Shown here piece by piece: positions 56,914 to 64,000 of a stretch of DNA of 64,000 nt (positions are counted from its first letter, which is position 1; each line of letters opens with the position of its first letter). The translations under genes were made by a program, and so were the position numbers. The stretch is taken from the NCBI GenBank assembly GCA_016868035.1, contig VGID01000004.1:52562-116561 (forward strand), read 5' to 3'. Under the pieces are notes generated by a model. The model was not told the DNA's origin and ran no database searches. It worked only from the letters and a program-made list of their open reading frames with translations. This DNA comes from Betaproteobacteria bacterium (GTDB lineage: Bacteria; Pseudomonadota; Gammaproteobacteria; Burkholderiales; SG8-41).

Positions 56914-57618
56914 TCAGGTCCTGAACGGAAAGCGGAAGGCGCTGAGCAGCGCCTTCGCGTCGTTGTCGTTTTTCGCGGTCGTGGAAATCGTGATGTTCAT
57001 GCCCCGGATCGCGTCGATCTTGTCGTACTCGATCTCCGGAAAGATGATCTGTTCCTTCACGCCCATGTTGTAGTTGCCCTGCCCGTCGAAGGCCTTGGCG
57101 GAGATGCCGCGGAAATCCCGGATGCGCGGCATCGCGATATTGACCAGGCGGTCGAGGAACTCGTACATCCGGCGGCCCCTCAGGGTCACCTTGCAGCCGA
57201 TCGGGTAGCCGCTGCGGATCTTGTAATTGGCGATCGATTTGCGCGCGCGGGTAACCACGGGCTTCTGCCCCGAGATTTTGGCCATATCGGAAACCGCGTT
57301 GTCCATGATCTTCTTGTCGGCCACTGCCTCGCCCACGCCCATGTTGAGCACGATCTTGTCGATGCGCGGCACCTGTAGCGCGACCTTGTAGCCGAGCTGC
57401 TTCATCAGCTGCTTTACCACCGTTTCGCGGTAGTAGATCTGCAAACGCGGCACCGGTGCCGGACGCGCGGGCTTGGTCTCCCGCACCTCCTTCGCCTGCT
57501 CTTTCGGCTCCGCGGCTTCCTTGGGCGGCCTGGCCTGCTTCGCCGGCCTCGCGTCCTTGGCCGGCTGCTTTGCCGGCTTCTCGTCCTTCGCGTCCTTGCC
57601 CGCCTTGGCTGCGCTCAT
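56914..57618 (-). CDS. rplE: 50S ribosomal protein L5, N-terminally extended
   Basis: A 234-residue L5. The usual protein (about 179 residues) begins at [20 protein letters not shown] (about residue 58). The first 57 residues are a Lys/Ala/Pro/Glu-rich extension ([20 protein letters not shown]...). The ATG at 57618 overlaps the rplX stop, the normal coupled position for rplE, so the extension is very probably translated. The core motifs are intact ([29 protein letters not shown]). Confidence 0.95.
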   Translation of the reverse strand: MSAAKAGKDAKDEKPAKQPAKDARPAKQARPPKEAAEPKEQAKEVRETKPARPAPVPRLQIYYRETVVKQLMKQLGYKVALQVPRIDKIVLNMGVGEAVADKKIMDNAVSDMAKISGQKPVVTRARKSIANYKIRSGYPIGCKVTLRGRRMYEFLDRLVNIAMPRIRDFRGISAKAFDGQGNYNMGVKEQIIFPEIEYDKIDAIRGMNITISTTAKNDNDAKALLSAFRFPFRT

Positions 57619-57932
57619 ACGTCTATCACCTCGCCGTTCGACTTGAAGTAGCGCACGCGGCGCCCGTCGTCGAGAGTGCGGATACCCACGCGGTCGGCCT
57701 TCTTGGCCACCGGATTGTAGAGCGCCACTTTCGAGACGTGCAGCGGCACCTCCTTGTCGATGATTCCGCCGGTCACTCCCTTCATGGGGTTCGGACGCTG
57801 GTGCTTTTTCACCCGGTTCGCCCCTTCCACCACGACATGTTCCACGTCAACAACGCGCAGCACCGTGCCGCGCTTTCCCCGGTCCTTTCCGGCAAGCACG
57901 ATCACGTCGTCGCCTTTCCTGATCTTGCGCAT
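57615..57932 (-). CDS. rplX: 50S ribosomal protein L24
   Basis: A 105-residue L24: [20 protein letters not shown] (KOW motif), [15 protein letters not shown]. It overlaps rplE by 4 bases. Confidence 0.97.
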   Translation of the reverse strand: MRKIRKGDDVIVLAGKDRGKRGTVLRVVDVEHVVVEGANRVKKHQRPNPMKGVTGGIIDKEVPLHVSKVALYNPVAKKADRVGIRTLDDGRRVRYFKSNGEVIDV

Positions 57933-57946
57933 GTCGTTCTCCGTCG

Positions 57947-58315
57947 TTACAGCACTTCCGGAGCGAGCGAGACGATCTTCATGAACCGCTCGGTCCGCAG
58001 TTCCCGCGTCACCGGCCCGAATATCCGCGTGCCGATCGGCTCGAGCTTCGGCGAGAGCAAAACGGCGGCGTTCGAATCGAACTTGATCACCGAGCCGTCG
58101 GACCGGCGCACGCCCTTGGCGGTGCGAACGACCACCGCATCGTATATCTCGCCCTTCTTCACGCGGCCCCGCGGAGCGGCGTCCTTCACGCTCACCTTGA
58201 TGACGTCGCCAATCCCCGCATAGCGGCGCTTCGAGCCGCCCAGCACCTTGATGCACATCACCGAGCGAGCGCCCGTGTTGTCGGCCACGTCCAATACGGA
58301 CTGCATCTGTATCAT
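57947..58315 (-). CDS. rplN: 50S ribosomal protein L14
   Basis: A 122-residue L14: [20 protein letters not shown] and [20 protein letters not shown]. First gene of the spc part, about 160 nt after its own promoter (58481-58509). Confidence 0.98.
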   Translation of the reverse strand: MIQMQSVLDVADNTGARSVMCIKVLGGSKRRYAGIGDVIKVSVKDAAPRGRVKKGEIYDAVVVRTAKGVRRSDGSVIKFDSNAAVLLSPKLEPIGTRIFGPVTRELRTERFMKIVSLAPEVL

Positions 58316-58480
58316 CGTTGTTCTCGCTAACTCGTTCTTCTCCAACTTGCTCCGCGGCGCGCTGCCGCAGCCAGTATTGGAGCCCGTCCGGGTCAGGTCG
58401 CCGCCCGCTCGCGCGATCCAGCGAATTCACTGCTCTATGCCGCCCGCCCCCGCATGAACCGGGGCGCGGAAAGGTTGCGA

Positions 58481-58509
58481 ATTATAAGGCTATCCTTATG
58501 ATTCCGCAA
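58481..58509 (-). promoter_or_regulatory. spc-type promoter inside the ribosomal block
   Basis: TTGCGG (58509-58504), 17-nt spacer, perfect TATAAT (58486-58481) on the leftward strand, between rpsQ and rplN, the position of the spc promoter in E. coli. The 201-base gap also holds a GC-rich hairpin (CGCCCC/GGGGCG, near 58440-58470) in the leader; otherwise no gene. Confidence 0.72.
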
Positions 58510-58516
58510 TGCAAAC

Positions 58517-58780
58517 TCAGACTGTTTTCGCCTTCTCCACCAGCTGGATCACCCGCCACGCCTTGGTCTTGGCGATCGGCCGGCATTCCTCGATCAGCAC
58601 GAGGTCGCCCTGCTTGCACTCGTTGCCCTCGTCGTGAACGTGATACTTGTTGGAGCGCTTCATCACCTTGCCATAGAGAGGGTGCTTCACGTGCCGCTCG
58701 ACCAGCACGGTCACGGTCTTGTTCATCTTGTCGCTGACGACCCGCCCGGTGAGCTGCCGCCGCGTGTTCGCTTCGCTCAT
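58517..58780 (-). CDS. rpsQ: 30S ribosomal protein S17
   Basis: An 87-residue S17: [20 protein letters not shown] and [20 protein letters not shown]. Last gene of the S10 part; overlaps rpmC (ATGA). Confidence 0.98.
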   Translation of the reverse strand: MSEANTRRQLTGRVVSDKMNKTVTVLVERHVKHPLYGKVMKRSNKYHVHDEGNECKQGDLVLIEECRPIAKTKAWRVIQLVEKAKTV

Positions 58781-58974
58781 GCCTTGCCTCGCGCCTTCTC
58801 CGCCAGCAGCGTACGCACGCGCGCGATGTCGCGCCGCACCTTGCCGAGCTGGCTCGTGTTGTTGAGCTGCTGGGTTGCCTTCTGCATGCGCAGGCTGAAG
58901 TGCGCCTTGAGTAGCGAGGCGAGTTCCTGCTGCAGCTCCGCGGGCGACTTCGATCTCAGTTCGGCTGCCTTCAT
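58777..58974 (-). CDS. rpmC: 50S ribosomal protein L29
   Basis: A 65-residue helical L29: [40 protein letters not shown]. Three bases after rplP. Confidence 0.97.
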   Translation of the reverse strand: MKAAELRSKSPAELQQELASLLKAHFSLRMQKATQQLNNTSQLGKVRRDIARVRTLLAEKARGKA

Positions 58975-58977
58975 CTT

Positions 58978-59394
58978 CTAACCCCCGAACATGCGCGCGA
59001 TGAACGTCGTGCGCAGCGGCAGCTTCGCCGCCGCGAGCCGGAACGCGTCTCGCGCCATCTCCTCGTCCACGCCGCCCATCTCATAGAGCACCGCGCCCGG
59101 CTTGATCTCGGAGACCCAGTACTCGGGGTTGCCCTTGCCGTTGCCCATGCGCACTTCCGCCGGCTTCTGCGAGATCGGCTTGTCCGGGAAAATGCGGATC
59201 CAGATGCGCCCTCCGCGCTTGATGTGGCGCGACATCGCGCGCCGCGCCGCCTCGATCTGGCGGGCCGTCAAACGCCCGCGCGAGGTCGCTTTCAGCCCGT
59301 ATTCGCCGAAGCTCACCTTGTTGCCGCGGGTGGCGATGCCGCGGTTGCGCCCCTTCTGTTCCTTGCGGTATTTACGCCTTGCTGGTTGCAGCAT
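58978..59394 (-). CDS. rplP: 50S ribosomal protein L16
   Basis: A 138-residue L16: [59 protein letters not shown]. The start lies 23 bases inside the end of rpsC. Confidence 0.98.
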   Translation of the reverse strand: MLQPARRKYRKEQKGRNRGIATRGNKVSFGEYGLKATSRGRLTARQIEAARRAMSRHIKRGGRIWIRIFPDKPISQKPAEVRMGNGKGNPEYWVSEIKPGAVLYEMGGVDEEMARDAFRLAAAKLPLRTTFIARMFGG

Positions 59395-60157
59395 TCTTCG
59401 CTCCTGCTTTCGTCCGGGTCGAGGTGCGGCGCGGCTTCCTGGGCTTCTTCTCCGCCGTGTCCGCGGCTGGCTTCTCGGGCGCCGCAACCGGCGTCACGGC
59501 CGCCCCTGCCGCCAACGGCTGCTCGTGCTTGTGCATCACCTCGCCCTTGAATACCCATACCTTGATTCCGATCACGCCGTAGCTGGTCTTCGCCTCGGAC
59601 ACGCCGTAATCGATCTCCGCCCTCATGGTATGCAGCGGCACGCGCCCTTCACGGTACCATTCGGTGCGGGCGATCTCGACCCCGTTCAAGCGCCCGGCGC
59701 TCATGATTTTGATGCCCTGCGCGCCGAGCCGCATCGCATTGGTGATGGCGCGCTTCATGGCGCGGCGGAACATGATCCGCTTCTGCAGCTGCTGCGAGAT
59801 CGAATCGGCGATCAGCTGGGCGTCGAGCTCCGGCTTGCGCACCTCCTCGATGTTGACGTGCACCGGAACGCCCAGCATTTTCTGCAACTCCACCTTCAGC
59901 GACTCGATGTCCTCGCCCTTCTTGCCGATCACCACACCAGGACGCGCGCTGTGCACCGTGATCCTGGCGTTCTTGGCCGGGCGCTCGATCACCACCTTCG
60001 ACACCGCCGCGTGGGCGAGCTTCTGCTTCAGGTGGTCCCGGACCTTGAGGTCCTCGAGCAGCATCGCCGGAAAGCTCTTGTTGTTCGCATACCAGCGCGA
60101 GGTCCAGCCGCGGTTGAGCGCGAGCCGGAAGCCGATCGGATTGATCTTCTGACCCAT
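59372..60157 (-). CDS. rpsC: 30S ribosomal protein S3, C-terminally extended
   Basis: A 261-residue S3. KH domain with [19 protein letters not shown], and C-terminal core to about residue 212. The last 50 residues are Pro/Ala/Lys/Arg-rich ([20 protein letters not shown]...). Tails of this kind occur on betaproteobacterial S3; it overlaps the rplP start by 23 bases. Confidence 0.97.
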   Translation of the reverse strand: MGQKINPIGFRLALNRGWTSRWYANNKSFPAMLLEDLKVRDHLKQKLAHAAVSKVVIERPAKNARITVHSARPGVVIGKKGEDIESLKVELQKMLGVPVHVNIEEVRKPELDAQLIADSISQQLQKRIMFRRAMKRAITNAMRLGAQGIKIMSAGRLNGVEIARTEWYREGRVPLHTMRAEIDYGVSEAKTSYGVIGIKVWVFKGEVMHKHEQPLAAGAAVTPVAAPEKPAADTAEKKPRKPRRTSTRTKAGAKNAATSKA

Positions 60158-60496
60158 TCAATTTCTCCCGTCGCCGACGGTCACGAAAATGTTGCACGTC
60201 GGCTTGTTGATCCGCACCCCGCGGCCTTTCGATTGGGCGCGGAAGCGGCGCAAGAACGATCCGCGCTCCACGCAGATGTGCGTCACCTTGAGTTCATCGA
60301 TGTCCGCGCCGTCGTTATGCTCGGCGTTGGCGATCGCGGACTCGAGCACCTTGCGGATGATGGTCGCCGCCTTCCGGGGGGAAAACTGCAGGATGTTCAA
60401 CGCCTGATCGACCGGCCTGCCGCGGACGAGGTCAGCAACCAGCCGGCCTTTTTGGGCCGAGAGGCGCACGCCGCGCAGATTCGCTGTGGTCTTCAT
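60158..60496 (-). CDS. rplV: 50S ribosomal protein L22
   Basis: A 112-residue L22: [20 protein letters not shown], and the exit-tunnel loop region [20 protein letters not shown]. Directly adjacent to rpsC. Confidence 0.97.
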   Translation of the reverse strand: MKTTANLRGVRLSAQKGRLVADLVRGRPVDQALNILQFSPRKAATIIRKVLESAIANAEHNDGADIDELKVTHICVERGSFLRRFRAQSKGRGVRINKPTCNIFVTVGDGRN

Positions 60497-60506
60497 GTCC
60501 GGTTCC

Positions 60507-60887
60507 TCACGACTTCGCCGCCGGTGCCGCCGCCGGCGCTGCCGCCGGTGCCGGGGCTCCCGGCCCCGCGGACGAGCGCTTGTCGCCCGCTGCCGCGGCA
60601 GCCGCTGCCGCCGCGGCCTGAGCGGACCCGGCCTTGGAGTGCCCCTTGAAGATGCGGGTATGGGCGAATTCGCCGAGTTTGTGTCCCACCATGTTCTCCG
60701 TGACATAGACCGGCACGTGCTGCTTGCCGTTGTGCACCGCGATGGTGAGGCCGACGAAATCCGGCAGGATCGTCGAGCGGCGCGACCACGTCTTGATCGG
60801 ACGCCTGTCGTTGACCTTCTGCGCCGTTTCCACCTTTTTCATCAGGTGGTGATCCACGAACGGGCCCTTCTTGATCGAACGTGCCAT
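60507..60887 (-). CDS. rpsS: 30S ribosomal protein S19, C-terminally extended
   Basis: A 126-residue S19. The core [19 protein letters not shown] to [20 protein letters not shown] ends near 87-90, the usual length being about 92. It continues with an Ala-run and an Ala/Pro/Gly-rich tail of about 36 residues, unusual for S19. Confidence 0.96.
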   Translation of the reverse strand: MARSIKKGPFVDHHLMKKVETAQKVNDRRPIKTWSRRSTILPDFVGLTIAVHNGKQHVPVYVTENMVGHKLGEFAHTRIFKGHSKAGSAQAAAAAAAAAAGDKRSSAGPGAPAPAAAPAAAPAAKS

Positions 60888-60891
60888 CTGT

Positions 60892-61731
60892 TTAGCCTCC
60901 CACAGCCTTGGCGTGGCGACGACGGATGATCATTGCGTTGGTACGCTTGTTCTTCCTCGTCTTGTATCCCTTCGTCGGCGTGCCCCAGGGAGACACGGGA
61001 TGGGGATTGCCCTGTCCCGCCTTTCCTTCGCCCCCGCCGTGCGGGTGGTCGACCGGGTTCATCGCCGCCCCCCGCACCGTGGGCCGCACGCCGCGCCAGC
61101 GCACGCGCCCGGCCTTGCCCACCGATTCCAGCGAATGCTCCTCGTTGCCGACCTCTCCGATGGTCGCGCGGCAGTTGATGTGCACCTTGCGGATTTCCCC
61201 GGAGCGCAGGCGGATCTGCGCGTAATCGCCTTCTCGCGCGAGCAACTGCACCGAAGTGCCCGCGGCGCGCGCGAGCTGCGCGCCCTTGCCCGGCAGCATC
61301 TCGACGCAGTGAACCGTGGTTCCCACCGGTATGTTCCTGAGCGGCAGCGCGTTACCGACCTTGATCGGCGCCTCCGCACCGGAATAGAGCTGCATGCCCG
61401 CCGCCACGCCCTTGAACGCGATGATGTAACGGCGCTCACCGTCGGCGTAGAGAAGCAGCGCGAGGTGCGCGCTGCGATTGGGATCGTACTCGAGACGCTC
61501 GACCTTTGCCGCGATACCGTCCTTGTTGCGCTTGAAATCGATCACGCGGTAGTGCTGCTTGTGCCCGCCGCCCTGGTGGCGCACCGTGATCTCGCCGTGA
61601 GCATTGCGCCCCGCCTTCCTCACTTTGCGCTCGATGAGGTGCGCGACAGGCCGGCCCTTGTGCAGGTCGGGATTCACCACCTTGACCTGCTGGCGCTGGC
61701 CGGGTGTGACGGGTTTAATCTTGACCAGCAT
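60892..61731 (-). CDS. rplB: 50S ribosomal protein L2
   Basis: A 279-residue L2 with the peptidyl-transferase-proximal motif [19 protein letters not shown]. Start and rplW stop overlap (TAATG). Confidence 0.98.
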   Translation of the reverse strand: MLVKIKPVTPGQRQQVKVVNPDLHKGRPVAHLIERKVRKAGRNAHGEITVRHQGGGHKQHYRVIDFKRNKDGIAAKVERLEYDPNRSAHLALLLYADGERRYIIAFKGVAAGMQLYSGAEAPIKVGNALPLRNIPVGTTVHCVEMLPGKGAQLARAAGTSVQLLAREGDYAQIRLRSGEIRKVHINCRATIGEVGNEEHSLESVGKAGRVRWRGVRPTVRGAAMNPVDHPHGGGEGKAGQGNPHPVSPWGTPTKGYKTRKNKRTNAMIIRRRHAKAVGG

Positions 61732-62072
61732 TACTTGGCCTCCGCTTGCTCGGCAAAGTTGATTTCATGCCCCGGCTTGAGGCTCACGTAGGCTTTCTTC
61801 CAGTGGTGGCGCCGGCCGGAGAGCATCCCGAAGCGCTTGCCCTTGCCGCGCACGTTGAGAACCTGCACCGACCGGACCTCGACTTTCTTGTCCTTGGCGC
61901 TGAACATCATCTCGATCGCCGCCTTGATTTCGCGCTTGGTGGCATCCGCAAGCACCCGGAACACGACCTGGTTGTTCTTGTCCGCCACGAAAGTGCCTTT
62001 TTCCGAGATCACCGGCGCCAGAAGCACCCGTGCCAGGCGCTCCTGCTGTTTCGCGCTTGCTGGCGCAGTCAT
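61731..62072 (-). CDS. rplW: 50S ribosomal protein L23
   Basis: A 113-residue L23, the exit-tunnel protein that docks SRP and trigger factor: [37 protein letters not shown]. Overlaps rplD by 4 bases. Confidence 0.98.
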   Translation of the reverse strand: MTAPASAKQQERLARVLLAPVISEKGTFVADKNNQVVFRVLADATKREIKAAIEMMFSAKDKKVEVRSVQVLNVRGKGKRFGMLSGRRHHWKKAYVSLKPGHEINFAEQAEAK

Positions 62073-62689
62073 GCGAGCACCTTCTCGATCCGCGACACCG
62101 CGCCCTTGGTGATGAGAACCTTCTCGTGGCGCATCAGCGTCACCGGATCGGCGTCCGCCGCGGTCACGATGTTGACATTCGGCAAATTGCGCGACGAGAG
62201 ACGCAGGTTGTCGTCGAGGCTGTCGGTAATGATCAGCACGTCGTCCAGCCCCATGCTCTTCAACTTCGCCGCGAGGAGCTTGGTCCTGGGTCCGTCCAAG
62301 GTGAACGTCTCGATCACCATCAGCCGGTCCTCGCGCGCGAGCTGCGATAGGATCGAGCTCATGCCCGCGCGGTACATCTTCCGGTTGAGCTTGTGTGCGA
62401 AGTTTTCGTCGGGAAGATTAGGGAAGATCCGGCCGCCACCGCGCCACAGCGGGCTCGCGGCCGTGCCCGCGCGCGCGCGCCCCGTTCCCTTCTGTTTCCA
62501 CGGCTTGCGGTTGGTCTTGTTGATCTCCCCCCGCGCTTTCTGCGAACGCGTGCCCTGCCGCGCGTTGGCGAAATAGGCGGTCATCACCTGGTGCACGAGC
62601 GCTTCGTTGTACTCGCGCCCGAAGGCCGTGTCCGAGGCCGATACCGACGCGGTGGGTTTGCCCTGATCATTAATCAATTTAAGTTCCAT
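62069..62689 (-). CDS. rplD: 50S ribosomal protein L4
   Basis: A 206-residue L4 ([39 protein letters not shown] loop). A GTG at 62704 overlapping the rplC stop is an alternative start; the ATG at 62689 fits the conserved N-terminus. In E. coli L4 autoregulates the S10 operon. Confidence 0.97.
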   Translation of the reverse strand: MELKLINDQGKPTASVSASDTAFGREYNEALVHQVMTAYFANARQGTRSQKARGEINKTNRKPWKQKGTGRARAGTAASPLWRGGGRIFPNLPDENFAHKLNRKMYRAGMSSILSQLAREDRLMVIETFTLDGPRTKLLAAKLKSMGLDDVLIITDSLDDNLRLSSRNLPNVNIVTAADADPVTLMRHEKVLITKGAVSRIEKVLA

Positions 62690-62700
62690 GGCGCGCCCGC

Positions 62701-63378
62701 TCACTTGGCTTTCTTGGGCTGGGTCGCCGGGCCCACCTTCCGCGCGCGCTTGGTCGGGCGCACCGTGACCCCGCCGCCACGCGAGCCCGGCAACGCACCC
62801 TTGATCAGCAGGAGCTGCCGTTCGGCGTCGATGCGGATGATCTCGACGTTCTGGACGGTGCGCGTCGCATTGCCCATGTGTCCCGCCATGCGCTTGCCCG
62901 GGAAAACCCGGCCCGGGTCCTGGTTCTGCCCGATCGAGCCCGGTTTGTTGTGCGAGACGGAATTTCCGTGGCTCGCCCGGTTGGAGGAGAAGTGATGCCG
63001 CTTGATTACGCCCGCGAAACCTTTGCCGTGCGAGGTCCCGGTGACGTCGACTTTCTGCCCGACCGTGAAAACGTCGGTCCCGATCACGCCGCCCGGCTTG
63101 AGCTCGCCGAGGTCCTCGGACGCAACGCGAAACTCCTTCAGGATGGAGCCCGCCTCCGCGCCGGCCTTGGCGAAATGGCCGGCCGCGGCCTTGTTGACCC
63201 GCCCGGGACGGCGCCGACCGTACGTCACCTGCACCGCGGCATAGCCGTCGATTTCAGGCGTCTTGATCTGGGTGACGCGGTTGTTCGACACGTCCACCAC
63301 CGTCACCGGGATGGTGTCTCCATCATCGGTGAACACGCGGGTCATGCCGACCTTGCGCCCCACTAATCCCAACTTCAT
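62701..63378 (-). CDS. rplC: 50S ribosomal protein L3
   Basis: A 225-residue L3: [60 protein letters not shown] (methyl-Gln site region). After a repeat-filled 116-base gap from rpsJ. Confidence 0.98.
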   Translation of the reverse strand: MKLGLVGRKVGMTRVFTDDGDTIPVTVVDVSNNRVTQIKTPEIDGYAAVQVTYGRRRPGRVNKAAAGHFAKAGAEAGSILKEFRVASEDLGELKPGGVIGTDVFTVGQKVDVTGTSHGKGFAGVIKRHHFSSNRASHGNSVSHNKPGSIGQNQDPGRVFPGKRMAGHMGNATRTVQNVEIIRIDAERQLLLIKGALPGSRGGGVTVRPTKRARKVGPATQPKKAK

Positions 63379-63396
63379 GTACTTGCCCTCAGTTTC

Positions 63397-63424
63397 AGGA
63401 TTGAGTTATTAGGATTGAGGATGG
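63397..63424. repeat. Heptamer array AGGATTG-type, upstream of rplC
   Basis: AGGATTG AGTTATT AGGATTG AGGATGG. It is complementary in part to the array at 63461-63495, so the mRNA could fold. Confidence 0.65.
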
Positions 63425-63460
63425 AGCCCGCGACATCGTTCCGCTCCCGGCTTCCCATGC

Positions 63461-63495
63461 TCAATCCTCAGTCCTCAGTCCTCAGTCCTCAGTCC
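63461..63495. repeat. Heptamer array TCAGTCC-type, after rpsJ stop
   Basis: TCAATCC followed by four exact TCAGTCC units, ending at the rpsJ stop codon. Confidence 0.8.
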
Positions 63496-63809
63496 TACAG
63501 TTTGATCTCCACGTCCACTCCCGCCGGAAGATCCAGCTTCATCAGCGCGTCCACCGTCTTGTCGGTGGGGTCGATGATGTCCATCAGGCGCAGGTGCGTG
63601 CGGATCTCGAGCTGGTCGCGCGAGGTCTTGTTCACGTGCGGCGAGCGCAGCAGATCGAAGCGCTGCTTGCGCGTGGGCAGCGGCACCGGACCCTTCACGA
63701 CTGCGCCGGTGCGTTTGGCAGTGTCCACGATCTCGAGCGCCGACTGGTCGATCAGGCGATAGTCGAACGCCTTCAGCCGGATCCGTATTTTTTGACTTTT
63801 AACCGCCAT
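63495..63809 (-). CDS. rpsJ: 30S ribosomal protein S10
   Basis: A 104-residue S10/Nus[21 protein letters not shown] and [20 protein letters not shown]. It also acts in antitermination with NusB. Between tuf and rplC. Confidence 0.98.
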   Translation of the reverse strand: MAVKSQKIRIRLKAFDYRLIDQSALEIVDTAKRTGAVVKGPVPLPTRKQRFDLLRSPHVNKTSRDQLEIRTHLRLMDIIDPTDKTVDALMKLDLPAGVDVEIKL

Positions 63810-63819
63810 CTTTGTTCCT

Positions 63820-63868
63820 CGTGAAACGTGAATTGCGTTTGGTGAATCGAATCACGATTCACGAACCG
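63820..63868. repeat. 7-bp periodic spacer, tuf to rpsJ
   Basis: CGTGAAA CGTGAAT TGCGTTT GGTGAAT CGAATCA CGATTCA CGAACCG; contains an 8-bp inverted pair GTGAATCG/CGATTCAC. Fills most of the gap after the tuf stop. Confidence 0.65.
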
Positions 63869-63872
63869 TCGC

Positions 63873-64000
63873 TTACTCAATCACCTTCGCCACCACTCCG
63901 GCGCCCACGGTCTTGCCGCCCTCGCGGATGGCAAAGCGCAGCCCCTCTTCCATCGCGATGGGCTGGATGAGCGCCACCGTGATCGAAACATTGTCCCCGG
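63873..64000 (-). CDS. tuf: Elongation factor Tu, C-terminal end (partial)
   Basis: The last 42 codons of EF-Tu are visible on the leftward strand: [37 protein letters not shown], ending AKVIE. The rest lies beyond the window. It precedes rpsJ as usual for the str-S10 junction. Confidence 0.96.
   Translation of the reverse strand, partial: GDNVSITVALIQPIAMEEGLRFAIREGGKTVGAGVVAKVIE

Noticed and set aside
49238..63809. Long open frames antisense to the ribosomal genes
   Set aside because: High-GC shadows of the known genes; no ribosome sites or family features.

Overview
The window is GC-rich chromosomal DNA from a Gram-negative bacterium, most likely a betaproteobacterium. Evidence: the S10-spc-alpha ribosomal block in standard order, the FmdB - DUF502 - aspS - nudB neighbourhood, a TctDE-type two-component pair, Bug/TctC binding proteins, an intact Bug gene plus a Bug fragment, and dense co-directional operons. 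No prophage, CRISPR array or integrase is visible. I did no database searches, so species-level placement is not possible.

Layout. Bases 1-19,300 are mainly housekeeping: the end of a Do-family protease, an EF-hand protein, an alpha/beta hydrolase, an MFS carrier, an orphan egtD, a PBP7-type peptidase, a TctDE/QseBC-like regulator and sensor, an ATM1-type ABC exporter, a glycine-zipper envelope protein, ybhP-clsB, nadA, and one leftward run of fmdB, DUF502, aspS, a barnase-like secreted RNase, a barstar-like inhibitor and nudB. Bases 19,500-28,000 hold ackA, panE, ssb, yajR, divergent uvrA and glycerate 2-kinase. Bases 28,000-48,300 are accessory: a degenerate cyclase/PEGA protein with a tail-anchored Ser/Thr kinase, gene debris, a TRAP-type binding protein, a class II aldolase, CBS and PhyH proteins, a tRNA, two SDR/TauD pairs, two twin small membrane proteins, a MITE-like palindrome, MmgE/PrpD, tautomerase, DinB, GST, an orphan MlaF ATPase and a Bug protein. 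Bases 49,200-64,000 are the leftward tuf-S10-spc-alpha ribosomal block, ending in a terminator after rplQ.

Three patterns stand out. First, an 11-bp-spaced direct repeat (GTAAG N6 GTAAG) followed after exactly 10 nt by a -10-like hexamer occurs three times: in front of each twin small membrane protein gene, and in front of an otherwise unannotated leftward transcript that ends at a strong intrinsic terminator, next to the response regulator gene. This looks like a small regulon containing a new sRNA. Second, at least thirteen intergenic spacers are built of short tandem units of 7, 8 or 9 bp, each locus with its own unit, nearly all lying directly after a stop codon and before the next co-directional gene. 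Third, the accessory region carries decaying fragments, including a fused glycerate-kinase/peroxiredoxin remnant.

The accessory genes look like a catabolic repertoire for organic acids or aromatic-derived compounds (Bug, TRAP-type, aldolase, cyclase, dioxygenases, dehydrogenases, tautomerase). No complete pathway can be assigned from sequence alone.
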